This document shows positions 8,575-16,833 of a DNA stretch of 64,000 bases, piece after piece. The translations under genes and the position numbers were made by a program. The DNA lies in contig NZ_JXCF01000008.1 in assembly GCF_000875895.1 (NCBI RefSeq), forward strand, positions 1-64,000, written 5' to 3'. Under the pieces are notes generated by a model. It did no database searches. It saw nothing but the letters and a program-made list of their open reading frames with translations, and was not told where the DNA came from. Positions within the stretch are counted from its first letter, which is position 1; every line of letters begins with the position of its first letter. The stretch is from Staphylococcus gallinarum (lineage in GTDB: Bacteria; Bacillota; Bacilli; Staphylococcales; Staphylococcaceae).

Positions 8575-8605
8575 AGACGAGATTTCGTTTTTCGGAATCT
8601 CGTCT
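8575..8605 (+). terminator. Terminator of the SunI-like gene
   Basis: Arms AGACGAGATTTCG and CGGAATCTCGTCT close a five-base loop and are followed by TTTTT. The G/G pair beside the loop leaves a 12-bp stem. Confidence 0.85.
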
Positions 8606-8640
8606 TTTTTGAGTTCAATATATTTCAAATATAAATATAA

Positions 8641-8684
8641 AGAATGGAGCAGTAATTTTTATGACAAAAATTACTCCACCATTC
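8641..8684 (-). terminator. Terminator of the amino acid permease operon
   Basis: Arms AGAATGG and CCATTCT with inner AGTAATTTTT/AAAAATTACT pairing form a long hairpin past the permease stop. The tail on the minus strand is TTTATATTT. Confidence 0.65.
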
Positions 8685-8743
8685 TTCAATACATTTCAAA
8701 AACTGTTGCATAATATATATCATTAATCTCTTGTCAGTTAAAT

Positions 8744-10069
8744 CTATATTGCTAAACTTGGTGGTAATTTTGAAAAACATTTAGTCAATACAAGTAAATA
8801 GATAAATCCTATACACGTCCATGCAGAACCGAGTATTAAGGCATGTATGTCTAAACTCACAAATAGACTGATATCTAGTATACAACCTATTGCTGGTATA
8901 AATAAGTAACTCAATTTTTTGAATCCTTCTCTTTGCTTTAATTTTATATAATAATAAGCAATTACAGAAATATTAACAAAAGCAAAAGAAATAAATGCAC
9001 CAAAATTAATAAAAGAAGTAGACGTACTAATAGTCATAAACACACCTATAGTACCAATAATCCCAATAAATATAAGATTAAATATAGGGGTTTGATGTTT
9101 TTTATCCACAAAACCAAAAATTCGCTTATTTAGTACTCCATCTCTTCCCATCGCATATAATATACGAGCGCCACTCGTTTGCGCTGATAAACCTGAAGCA
9201 AATTGAGCTAAGATTAATCCACTTAAAAATAAAGCTGATAAGAAATTACCTCCAACAATTTTTGCAATTTCAAATGCTGCTGATTCTGTATTATGAATTA
9301 CATTGAAATTAGGAACTGTAATCGATAATACATACGCGACCGCTACAAAAATAAAGCCACCTATAATGGTTATAAGCATTATAGCTCTTGGTATCGTCTT
9401 GCTTGGATTTTTAGTTTCTTCAGCAAGTGTAGTAACCGCATCAAATCCTAAGAAAGAGTAACACGCAATTGAGGCACCAGCCAGTACAGGCGACATATGG
9501 TGACCTGCTATAGCAAATATATGACGACTTAATAGACTACCTTCACCCATACCATGTACTACATTCCATATACATAAACCTAAAAAAATTATAATCACTA
9601 ATATTTGAAATAACATGATTAATAAATTCATTGAAGTCGTAGTATTAATACCAATAATATTAATTGCAGTAGTGATGATTATAAAAATAATAATCCACGA
9701 CCAATTTGGCATGAATGGAAAAGCTGTCGTTAAATATTCTGCGCCTATTAACCAGATAACTAATGGTAAGAATAGATAATCCAACATTATCGTCCAACCC
9801 ACCATAAATCCCAATGATGGATGTAAACTTTTAGAAACAAAAGTATATGCTGACCCAGCTGAAGGAAACGCCTTTGCCATTTTCCCATAACTATAAGCAG
9901 TAAATAACATCGCGATTGTTGCAAATAAATAGGCATATGGCACATAACCACTTGTTGTTGCATACAAAGTTCCATAAGTTCCAAACACTATCATTGGAGC
10001 CATATACGCTAGACCAAACATAATAACTTGATAGAGTGATAAAGATTGCTTTAATTTACCTTGTTCCAT
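8744..10069 (-). CDS. APC-family amino acid permease
   Basis: 441-aa cytoplasmic membrane transporter with 12 predicted helices, of the amino acid-polyamine-organocation superfamily. The helix 1 signature MAPMIVFGTYGTLYATTSGYVPYAY and the GFDAVTTLAEETKNPSKTIPRAI motif after helix 6 are characteristic. Substrate unknown. The frame is open to 10093, but that start would lie inside the Shine-Dalgarno AAAGGGGAGTG; the ATG at 10069 (MEQGKLKQS) fits the spacing. The start overlaps the end of the nitrilase-family gene by 14 bases, implying translational coupling, so the permease may import the hydrolase's substrate. Confidence 0.85.
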   Translation of the reverse strand: MEQGKLKQSLSLYQVIMFGLAYMAPMIVFGTYGTLYATTSGYVPYAYLFATIAMLFTAYSYGKMAKAFPSAGSAYTFVSKSLHPSLGFMVGWTIMLDYLFLPLVIWLIGAEYLTTAFPFMPNWSWIIIFIIITTAINIIGINTTTSMNLLIMLFQILVIIIFLGLCIWNVVHGMGEGSLLSRHIFAIAGHHMSPVLAGASIACYSFLGFDAVTTLAEETKNPSKTIPRAIMLITIIGGFIFVAVAYVLSITVPNFNVIHNTESAAFEIAKIVGGNFLSALFLSGLILAQFASGLSAQTSGARILYAMGRDGVLNKRIFGFVDKKHQTPIFNLIFIGIIGTIGVFMTISTSTSFINFGAFISFAFVNISVIAYYYIKLKQREGFKKLSYLFIPAIGCILDISLFVSLDIHALILGSAWTCIGFIYLLVLTKCFSKLPPSLAI

Positions 10070-10871
10070 TAAAATCACACTCCCCTTTAGCATGACTTAA
10101 TTGTTGATAAATATTAGGATGCAATTGATTGATATAATCTAACTGTGGATCACGTTCCGTTGTTAATTGTAAATCCAAACGTTCGACTGTTGCTTTATCA
10201 TCGACTTGTAATAAACAATTGGCATTATGATCATACACTGCACTATGACCAAAAAATACGAAAGAACCATTTACACCAAATTGATTAGCAATAGCGATAG
10301 GTACTTCATTTTCTAGCGCTCGACTAGCAAGATATATATCCTGATGTTTTTGATAAGGTGCCATATTCGCCGTAGATATAAGTATTAATTCTGCACCTTT
10401 CAATTTTAAAATTCGTGCAACTTCTGGAAATTCTAAGTCATAACAAATCATTAAGCCAAAGTTCCCGAATCTAGATGGAACAACGACAAACTCATCGCCT
10501 CGCTCAAATAACATTTGCTCGTTTGCAAATAAATGCGTCTTTCTATATTTTCCAATTATTTCCCCGTTGCAGTCTATATACACTGATGTAATATAGTAGC
10601 ATTGTCTATCGACTTCAGGAAATGAAACTATCGTATCAACATGGTATTGAATACATGTTTCCATGATTTTTTGTAAAATACGTGAAGTATCTTCAATCGC
10701 TACTCGATCTAATAACTCAGTTTCTTCTATATAACCTGAAATTGATAATTCAGGAAATAGTACTAAATCTGACTGAAATTGACTTTCTTTTTTTAAAATA
10801 TCGCATATGTCATTAATATTCTGCTTTAAGTCTCCTAAATTCGGCTCAAATTGAGCTAATGAAATTTTCAT
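10056..10871 (-). CDS. Carbon-nitrogen hydrolase (nitrilase superfamily)
   Basis: 271-aa cytosolic amidase-type enzyme. The Glu-Lys-Cys triad is visible: E41 in LFPELSISGY, K111 in YRKTHLFANE and C143 in MICYDLEFPE. This sets the nitrilase superfamily, which hydrolyses non-peptide C-N bonds such as omega-amides or carbamoyl groups; the substrate is not predictable. The ATG at 10871 lies seven bases after AAAGGGGA, with a TTG just before it. It is the first gene of an operon with the overlapping APC permease. An array of CTGGT boxes lies upstream. Confidence 0.87.
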   Translation of the reverse strand: MKISLAQFEPNLGDLKQNINDICDILKKESQFQSDLVLFPELSISGYIEETELLDRVAIEDTSRILQKIMETCIQYHVDTIVSFPEVDRQCYYITSVYIDCNGEIIGKYRKTHLFANEQMLFERGDEFVVVPSRFGNFGLMICYDLEFPEVARILKLKGAELILISTANMAPYQKHQDIYLASRALENEVPIAIANQFGVNGSFVFFGHSAVYDHNANCLLQVDDKATVERLDLQLTTERDPQLDYINQLHPNIYQQLSHAKGECDFNGTR

Positions 10872-10992
10872 CAACAGATCCCCTTTGTATTAAATTAATG
10901 AACCTCATATAACTAGCAACTTCTATAAATTCCACCCTTCGTTTCGAAAAAAATAAATTATTAAATTTAATTATCTGAATTTTACTACAATT

Positions 10993-11038
10993 CTGGTTAG
11001 TTATAAAAGAACCAGATAGAACGTTTTTAAGGTACCAG
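10993..11038. promoter_or_regulatory. Three CTGGT boxes between the nitrilase and IsdG-like genes
   Basis: On the minus strand CTGGTACC (11031-11038) and CTGGTT (11010-11015) are direct repeats whose starts are 23 bp apart; an inverted copy (CTGGTT on plus) is at 10993-10998. Two direct sites plus one inverted site is the arrangement reported for MocR-type (GntR/aminotransferase) regulators such as PdxR and GabR. No MocR gene is in the window, so the assignment is speculative. Confidence 0.35.
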
Positions 11039-11068
11039 TTTATAAAAATATTTTTCAGCGAAAAGTGT

Positions 11069-11074
11069 TATAAT
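11069..11074 (+). promoter_or_regulatory. -10 box of the IsdG-like gene
   Basis: A perfect TATAAT lies 34 bp before the ATG. No good -35 element sits at 17 bp (AAAATA), which would fit an activated promoter. Confidence 0.45.
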
Positions 11075-11107
11075 AAACAGTACAAAATTAGAAAGTAGGT
11101 GCATGAT

Positions 11108-11419
11108 ATGTATGTAGTTACAAATAGAATTGATTTAAAAAAAGGCTATGCCGAAAAAATGGCACCACATTTTACCAAAGGTGGTAAAATCGAGGATTTA
11201 CAAGGCTTTATCAAAATAGAGGTTTGGCAAATAGAAAATGAAGCGGATTACGATCAAATGTATGTAAATACATGGTGGGAATCTGAAGATGATTTCAAAG
11301 GTTGGTTATCAAGTGATGCCTTTAAAGAAGCACACAGCGGCAAATCAAAAAATTCAGAGGAATCACCTGTACTAGGTAATGAGGTTGTTAAGGCAACCGT
11401 ACTATCGAAATTAAATTAA
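11108..11419 (+). CDS. IsdG/HmoA-type heme-degrading monooxygenase family protein
   Basis: 103-aa cytosolic ferredoxin-fold (ABM domain) protein. It aligns with S. aureus IsdI over WESED..F..WL.SD.FKEAH, and the catalytic Asn-Trp-His triad is at N6, W66 and H76, the IsdI numbering, which supports heme oxygenase-type activity. It lies outside the isd locus and has no Fur box that I can see, so it may be a paralogue with another substrate or regulation. A GTG at 11099 extends the frame but overlaps the ribosome site AAAGTAGGTG; the ATG at 11108 is preferred. Confidence 0.78.
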   Translation: MYVVTNRIDLKKGYAEKMAPHFTKGGKIEDLQGFIKIEVWQIENEADYDQMYVNTWWESEDDFKGWLSSDAFKEAHSGKSKNSEESPVLGNEVVKATVLSKLN

Positions 11420-11453
11420 AGTTATGATTTAGCTTTAATTAATATATTATATG

Positions 11454-11489
11454 AAACAAACTAAGTGTCCTTTGGCATTTAGTTTGTTT
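11454..11489 (+). terminator. Terminator of the IsdG-like gene
   Basis: A 14-bp stem, AAACAAACTAAGTG with CATTTAGTTTGTTT (one G-T pair), is followed by TTTT. Confidence 0.85.
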
Positions 11490-11694
11490 TTTTGTACGTA
11501 TAGCTGTCGTGCATATCGTTTTTTAAGTAGCGTTTAAGTGTTGAGAAAATGTCTAATCTATATTTGTAATATCGGATACGAATTAGAATTCAATTTAATA
11601 TTAATATAGAACATTTAATTAATCAGTGATGAGGGTGACAATGTCTTGATTATTTTAAATCAATTGATTGCTACATCAATCTATCTTATTTCAT

Positions 11695-11868
11695 TATTAT
11701 TTGAATTTAGCTTTAAGCGATAATACATTAAGTAGTCAGTTCCATAAGTATTATTACTTTTTTATTTGAAAATGGTGCCGACTCCTGTGGGATAAGCACA
11801 TGCCGAAGACTACAGGCTGAGGCTGGGCCCACGGAAAGCGTGCACCATATTTTCAATTAACAATAAAA
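11695..11868. repeat. 174-bp intergenic repeat, copy A
   Basis: This copy matches 11897-12070 at 172 of 174 positions (differences at 11827 and 11843). The GC-rich core (about 11772-11848) begins ATGGTGC and ends GCACCAT, a perfect 7-bp terminal inverted repeat. Inner CCTGT/ACAGG and GTGGG/CCCAC pairs suggest a compact folded RNA or DNA cruciform. No protein is encoded. Confidence 0.85.
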
Positions 11869-11896
11869 TGATGACAATAGAACCTATCTTATCCAC

Positions 11897-12070
11897 TATT
11901 ATTTGAATTTAGCTTTAAGCGATAATACATTAAGTAGTCAGTTCCATAAGTATTATTACTTTTTTATTTGAAAATGGTGCCGACTCCTGTGGGATAAGCA
12001 CATGCCGAAGACTACAGGCTGAGGCTGGACCCACGGAAAGCGTGTACCATATTTTCAATTAACAATAAAA
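11897..12070. repeat. 174-bp intergenic repeat, copy B
   Basis: Second copy, offset exactly 202 bp from copy A. The two substitutions are G to A at 12029 and C to T at 12045. The second turns the outer pair into G-U if the plus strand is transcribed, keeping the stem, but makes a mismatch if the minus strand is. A unique 28-bp spacer separates the copies. Confidence 0.85.
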
Positions 12071-12072
12071 AA

Positions 12073-12104
12073 ACTGTCGATAAGATCAAATCTTAATCGA
12101 CAGT
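12073..12104 (-). terminator. Terminator of the YjiH-type gene
   Basis: The ACTGTCGAT arm with its inverted copy and a short loop is followed on the minus strand by TTTTTTTT. It directly abuts repeat copy B. Confidence 0.85.
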
Positions 12105-12124
12105 CATACTAACTTATATCAAAC

Positions 12125-13498
12125 TTAATTAAAATAAAGATGCGCCATTAAAGCAATAATCGGTAATGAAATAATTGTTCTTATTAAAAAGATAATAAAC
12201 AATTTAAAGATACTTACTGGTATCTTCGAACCTAAAATAACACCACCAACTTCAGATAAATAAATTAATTGCGTTATACTTAAAGCACCTATTACAAATA
12301 ATGTAATATTATTGCCAACCCCTTCTATCAATATAGAAGGCAAGAACATATCAGCAAAACCTATTAATACAGTTTCTGAAGCTTGAGCTGCTTCCGGAAT
12401 TTGCAATAATTCCAAATACGGTACAAACGGTTTACCTATAATGGCAAACACAGAAGTATAATTCGCTATAATCGTAGCTATTGTCCCAATCGCCATAACT
12501 ACTGGTAAGATAACAAACCACATATCAATTACAGTCTTAAAACCTGATTTAAAGAAAGCAATAAATCCTGGTGCCTTAATTCCTACTTCTGTAGCCATGT
12601 CAAAGCCATGTCCAAGCGCGGTTTTATTTTCAGGTAAACGCTCTGTTCTAGTCTCTTCTGATACTTCCTTTGCATATTCATCTTTAATTTTATTTAATGG
12701 CCAAATACGTGGCAAAATAAACGCACAGACTAGACAAGAAACTATAACAGTTAAATAAAAATAAAAGAAATGCTTTTCCATGTGTACCGTACTAGCAACA
12801 ACAATAGCAAAAGTTAGTGACACCACACTAAATGTTGTTGAAATTACAGTTGCTTCACGTCTAGAATAGAAACCCTCTTCATACTGTCTACTCGTAATCA
12901 AGACGCCTACTGTACCATCCCCAATAAATGAAGCTAAATTATCAACTGTAGAGCGACCTGGTAATGTAAATAATGGACGCATAATCGGTCTAAATAAAGG
13001 TCCCAGTAATTCTAACAATCCATATTCCATCAGTAATGGTAAGAATAAAGCTGCAAATAGAAAGACAGTTACTAAGGTAGGCAATAAACTATCGAATACT
13101 AAGCCACCCGTATCACTTGAGTAAATAACTTTACTTCCCACTTTTAAATAAGTCATCCATACAAAAATAACTGCGATAACTCTCAGTACGAGCCAAACCC
13201 AACGCACATTAAACGCATTGTTCATTAAACTATCTGGTTTTAATTTATTTTTAAATACTGTAGAACATAACACTGTCAAAATTCCTGATAATGTAATGAT
13301 TACTACAATTAGTGTTGGCATTGCTCCACCTATTAAGTCCTTTAACACGCCAGCTAAAAATGCTACTGGTAACGTTTTTTGCTTTTCACCGTCAACTGTT
13401 GCTGTCACGGGAACTAAAAAAAGAATAATACCAATTAAAGACATAATTATAAATTTAAGTCGACCACGGACAATTTGCGATTTATTATATTGATTCAT
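12125..13498 (-). CDS. YjiH-family membrane protein with nucleoside-recognition (Gate) domains
   Basis: 457-aa polytopic membrane protein. Gate-domain segments are seen near residues 150-235 (LLPLLMEYGLLELLGPLF...GRSTVDNLASFIGDGTVGVLITSRQY) and 305-450, matching the YjiH family related to the gates of nucleoside permeases and FeoB. Substrate unknown. A TTG precedes the ATG by one codon; the ATG at 13498 lies seven bases after AGGAGG. It is a single-gene unit with its own terminator. Confidence 0.75.
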   Translation of the reverse strand: MNQYNKSQIVRGRLKFIIMSLIGIILFLVPVTATVDGEKQKTLPVAFLAGVLKDLIGGAMPTLIVVIITLSGILTVLCSTVFKNKLKPDSLMNNAFNVRWVWLVLRVIAVIFVWMTYLKVGSKVIYSSDTGGLVFDSLLPTLVTVFLFAALFLPLLMEYGLLELLGPLFRPIMRPLFTLPGRSTVDNLASFIGDGTVGVLITSRQYEEGFYSRREATVISTTFSVVSLTFAIVVASTVHMEKHFFYFYLTVIVSCLVCAFILPRIWPLNKIKDEYAKEVSEETRTERLPENKTALGHGFDMATEVGIKAPGFIAFFKSGFKTVIDMWFVILPVVMAIGTIATIIANYTSVFAIIGKPFVPYLELLQIPEAAQASETVLIGFADMFLPSILIEGVGNNITLFVIGALSITQLIYLSEVGGVILGSKIPVSIFKLFIIFLIRTIISLPIIALMAHLYFN

Positions 13499-13624
13499 CA
13501 AACGACCTCCTTTTCACGTCATTTAAGTTTCGTACAAAAAACAACAGCAATAATTATAACCTATAATGTATAATTATGTAAATGTAAATTCTATGACACT
13601 TCATTTATTATTCCTATCATAAAA

Positions 13625-13672
13625 AAAGTTGGCCTATAAATCTACTTTTTGAGTAAATTTATAACCAACTTT
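13625..13672 (-). terminator. Terminator of htsABC
   Basis: Arms AAAGTTGG and CCAACTTT with inner AT pairing are followed on the minus strand by TTTT. It lies 40 bases past the htsC stop. Confidence 0.75.
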
Positions 13673-13711
13673 ATATATATTTGCTTTAAAATTCCTATTA
13701 CAGTTGAAAAC

Positions 13712-14674
13712 TTATATTTTTCTCAATAAGAATAAAAAGTATGGTACACCCACTATTGCTACTACAACACCTACCGGAATATCGATTGGTGGATGAATGC
13801 CTCTTGCTAAACCATCACTAATTACTAATATTAGTGCGCCAATCAACCCCGACATAGTTGTAATATGAATATGTTTATGTCCTACCATTCGTCTAGCGAT
13901 ATGTGGCGCTATTAGACCTAGGAAGCTTAATCCACCAACGACTGAAATAGAAGCCCCTGCTAAAGTTACAGCTAGAAATAGTAAAATCATTTTAATCATT
14001 TTTACTTTCGTACCTAGTGCAATAGCTATATCATCACCAAGCGTTAAAATATCTAACTGATGACAGAAGTAAAATATAACAGGTAATGATAAGATAAACC
14101 ACGGTAATAATACATATACATTAGACATATTATGTCCATACAAGCTACCTGTTAACCACACTAATGCTGTGTTTGCATCTTGCGGGTTGCGAATTAATAG
14201 AAATTGCACAATTGCCGTACAAATCGCTCCAATTGCTAATCCAATCAATGCTAGTTTAGAACCTTGTACATTAAACTTAGAAATTAACGTAGTCAAAATT
14301 AAACTAATTACTAATGCACCTGCAAATGAGCCGAAAGGTAAAACAAATAATGGTGCTGACGGAAATAGCATTATAATTGTTACTGCAGAGAGACTTGCTC
14401 CCTTAGTTATACCAATAACATCTGGTGAAGCAAGTGGATTTCTAACAACACCCTGTATTAACGACCCCGATATCGCCAAACTACATCCGACGATTAGCGC
14501 AAGTAACATTCTCGGCGTACGATATTCATTTAATATAAAATTATCGTGTAATAGTAAGCTTTTTATAACGTTAATCGGATTAATAAATACAGCTCCAACA
14601 GAAAGCGATACAATTGACGATACAAGCAACAATATGACAACGATTGTATATTTAAAAGATAAACGTTGAATCAT
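13712..14674 (-). CDS. htsC: Staphyloferrin A ABC importer permease HtsC
   Basis: 320-aa permease of the FecCD/BtuC type with about nine to ten membrane helices. Typical features are YRTPRMLLALIVGCSLAISGSLIQGVVRNPLASPDVIGI near the N-terminus and GLSFLGLIAPHIARRMVGHKH, the loop that contacts the ATPase. It pairs with HtsB as the heterodimeric channel for Fe(III)-staphyloferrin A. Its ATG overlaps the htsB stop by four bases (ATGA). No ATPase gene is present; in S. aureus FhuC supplies it. Last gene of the Fur-controlled hts operon. Confidence 0.93.
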   Translation of the reverse strand: MIQRLSFKYTIVVILLLVSSIVSLSVGAVFINPINVIKSLLLHDNFILNEYRTPRMLLALIVGCSLAISGSLIQGVVRNPLASPDVIGITKGASLSAVTIIMLFPSAPLFVLPFGSFAGALVISLILTTLISKFNVQGSKLALIGLAIGAICTAIVQFLLIRNPQDANTALVWLTGSLYGHNMSNVYVLLPWFILSLPVIFYFCHQLDILTLGDDIAIALGTKVKMIKMILLFLAVTLAGASISVVGGLSFLGLIAPHIARRMVGHKHIHITTMSGLIGALILVISDGLARGIHPPIDIPVGVVVAIVGVPYFLFLLRKI

Positions 14675-15705
14675 ATACGATCCACCCCTCTAACCGTTAT
14701 TGCTAAGAAATAAAGTGCGCCAATAAATGACGTCACGATACCAACTGGTGATTCAAACGGGTATGTGATTAATCTAGAAAGCACATCAGATAGTAGCAAT
14801 AAATCAGCACCTATTATCATTGTTAATGGCACCATAAGCTTGTAATCTGTACGAATATAATGCTTTACAATGTGAGGGACAATTAACCCAACAAAACCAA
14901 TTGGACCTGCAATTGAAACGGATGTTCCTGCAAGAACAATAACCAGCAATCCTGTAACGATTCTAATTACTTTAACATTCTGACCTAGAGCAGTAGCTAA
15001 ATCTTCACCAAGTTCCATAATCGTCAATTGCCTTGAAATAATTATCGTAGCTATAAATGCCATAACTAACCAAGGTATGATACCGATTATTTGTGCCCAT
15101 TTTATACTTGATAAAGATCCGACTAACCAAAACATTACCGTTGTTGTAGAATCTTCGTTAAGTAGAATTATGCCTTGCGTTAAACTTGAGAAAAACAAAT
15201 GAATTGCCATACCAGCTAATGCAAGTTTAACAGGTGTCATTCCTCTAGCTGAACCTGACAATAGATAAACTGTTAATCCACCGATAAATGCCCCAATAAA
15301 TGCCAACAATGTTGAGTATGCAGTTAGCGCAGGAATAATCATAGTTATTGTAACAATAACAAACGATGCACCTGCGTTAACACCAAAAATTTGTGGTGAA
15401 GCAAGTGGGTTTCTCGTCATTGCTTGCATAAGTAAACCGGCTAGACCTAACGCTGCACCTATAAAAAGACCGGCAAGCATTCTAGGCATTCTTACATTAT
15501 GTATTAAAAAAGTTTGCTTTGTATCTACATGATCCCAAAAATAGTTCTTAAAATCTCCCAAACCTATGTGAGACGAGCCAACACTAAGATTAAAATAAAT
15601 AATGACAAAAAGCGCACATACACTCACTAAAAAAGTGAGTGTTGTGCGTTTTGACATGTTATGATCTTTTGTGTCGGTCTGACTAACATTTGTTAATTTA
15701 GTCAT
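14671..15705 (-). CDS. htsB: Staphyloferrin A ABC importer permease HtsB
   Basis: 344-aa FecCD-family permease with VRMPRMLAGLFIGAALGLAGLLMQAMTRNPLASPQIFGV and GPIGFVGLIVPHIVKHYI. It is the partner of HtsC in iron-siderophore import across the cytoplasmic membrane. ATG start at 15705, 12 bp after htsA, with its AAGGTGA ribosome site overlapping the htsA end. The hydrophilic N-terminus (about 18 residues) is longer than in HtsC. Confidence 0.93.
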   Translation of the reverse strand: MTKLTNVSQTDTKDHNMSKRTTLTFLVSVCALFVIIYFNLSVGSSHIGLGDFKNYFWDHVDTKQTFLIHNVRMPRMLAGLFIGAALGLAGLLMQAMTRNPLASPQIFGVNAGASFVIVTITMIIPALTAYSTLLAFIGAFIGGLTVYLLSGSARGMTPVKLALAGMAIHLFFSSLTQGIILLNEDSTTTVMFWLVGSLSSIKWAQIIGIIPWLVMAFIATIIISRQLTIMELGEDLATALGQNVKVIRIVTGLLVIVLAGTSVSIAGPIGFVGLIVPHIVKHYIRTDYKLMVPLTMIIGADLLLLSDVLSRLITYPFESPVGIVTSFIGALYFLAITVRGVDRI

Positions 15706-15717
15706 TTACCATTCACC

Positions 15718-16728
15718 TTACTTTTGTTGTTTATCTTCTTTTTGCTTTTTAGAAATTTCTACTAATTCTTTAGCGATTTGTTCAGAAGAAATTATACCAC
15801 GCGCTCTCGCCCATGTATTACGATCTACAACTGATACTCTATTATTCTTAACAGCATCTAAGTCTTGCCAAACAGGATCTTTTTCTTGAGATTTCAAGTT
15901 AGGATCATTTTCACCTTTATCCGCCATAATAAACATGCGACCAGGGTTAATGTCTGAAAGGACTTCTGAATTTAGTTGTAGGTAAGGTCCTTTAAGATAT
16001 TTTGAAAGGTGATCAGTTTTTGTTTTATTTAAAGCATTATTGAAACCTAATTCTTTTAATAACTGACCTACATACGTATTATCAGGATGTGCTAACAAAC
16101 CAGATTTAGCTACTACTGCAGGAAGTACCGGCTGTGATTTGTCCATCGTGATATCTTTACTGTATTTATCCATTAATTCATTATGCTCTTTTAGTCTTTC
16201 TTTACCTTTATCTTCTTTACCTACTGCTTTAGCTATTGTTTTAAATGCTTCAAGATTATCTTTATAGTCACTATCAAAACTTGGAAGCATAATTGTCGGA
16301 GCTATTTTTTCAAGATCCTTTTTAATACCTTTATGTCGATTGCTATCAGCGATGATTAAATCAGGTTTTTGGTTACTAATTTCTTCTAAGTTTGGTTGCT
16401 TACGTGCACCTACTGAAGTATAATCACCAATTTTATTTCTGATAGGTTTTAAAATTCTATTTTTATCTCCATCATCAGCAACACCGACAGGTTTAATATC
16501 TAAAGCTGCTAGTGCATCAACAAATGAAAATTCTAATGCTACAACACGTTTTGGATTCTTACCGACTTTAGTTGTCCCACCATCATTTTTAATTGATACT
16601 GTTTCCTTGTCGGATTTGTTGCTTTTAGATTTGTCAGAACCGTTATCACTCACACTACCACACGCCGCTAATAAAGCCACAGTTAATGTTAATAACAAGA
16701 TTCCCATAATCTTATAGCTATGTTTCAT
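15718..16728 (-). CDS. htsA: Staphyloferrin A-binding lipoprotein HtsA
   Basis: 336-aa substrate-binding lipoprotein (class III, helical backbone, FepB/FhuD type) anchored outside the membrane. The signal peptide ends in LLAAC with the lipidated Cys at residue 23; a low-complexity Ser/Asp/Lys linker follows, then the two-lobed periplasmic-binding fold from [11 protein letters not shown] onward. It captures Fe(III)-staphyloferrin A and delivers it to HtsBC. A GTG at 16737 extends the frame but lies in the Shine-Dalgarno AAGGAGTG; the ATG at 16728 is preferred. A promoter with a Fur box lies directly upstream, and sfaC ends just before it. Confidence 0.93.
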   Translation of the reverse strand: MKHSYKIMGILLLTLTVALLAACGSVSDNGSDKSKSNKSDKETVSIKNDGGTTKVGKNPKRVVALEFSFVDALAALDIKPVGVADDGDKNRILKPIRNKIGDYTSVGARKQPNLEEISNQKPDLIIADSNRHKGIKKDLEKIAPTIMLPSFDSDYKDNLEAFKTIAKAVGKEDKGKERLKEHNELMDKYSKDITMDKSQPVLPAVVAKSGLLAHPDNTYVGQLLKELGFNNALNKTKTDHLSKYLKGPYLQLNSEVLSDINPGRMFIMADKGENDPNLKSQEKDPVWQDLDAVKNNRVSVVDRNTWARARGIISSEQIAKELVEISKKQKEDKQQK

Positions 16729-16764
16729 TGTCTTCACTCCTTAAATATGTATCATTACATATTT

Positions 16765-16793
16765 ATTTTATTGATAATAATTATCACTGTCAA
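16765..16793 (-). promoter_or_regulatory. htsABC promoter with embedded Fur box
   Basis: On the minus strand TTGACA (16788-16793) and TAAAAT (16765-16770) are 17 bp apart. The spacer holds the 15-bp palindrome TGATAATAATTATCA (16772-16786), a clear Fur box. Iron-loaded Fur would block polymerase, so the importer is expected to be made in iron starvation. Confidence 0.85.
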
Positions 16794-16802
16794 TAAGAAA
16801 TT

Positions 16803-16833
16803 GAATGAATATTTAGTTATTTAATATTCATTC
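16803..16833 (-). terminator. Hairpin overlapping the sfaC stop
   Basis: An 11-bp perfect stem (GAATGAATATT with AATATTCATTC, nine-base loop) includes the sfaC stop codon. The tail on the minus strand (AATTTCTTATT) is only moderately T-rich, so termination before htsA may be partial. Confidence 0.5.

Larger units (their letters stand above)
11420..12124. other. Long intergenic region with two repeat copies
   Basis: 705 bp without a gene. It holds the terminator of the IsdG-like gene (11454-11489), two copies of a 174-bp repeat (listed separately) and the terminator of the YjiH-type gene (12073-12104). The remaining 11500-11690 is AT-rich with no open frame or promoter I can support. Confidence 0.7.

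Noticed and set aside
11695..12070. Repeat pair as a CRISPR array or insertion sequence
   Set aside because: Only two long copies with a 28-bp spacer, no transposase, no target duplication, no cas gene.
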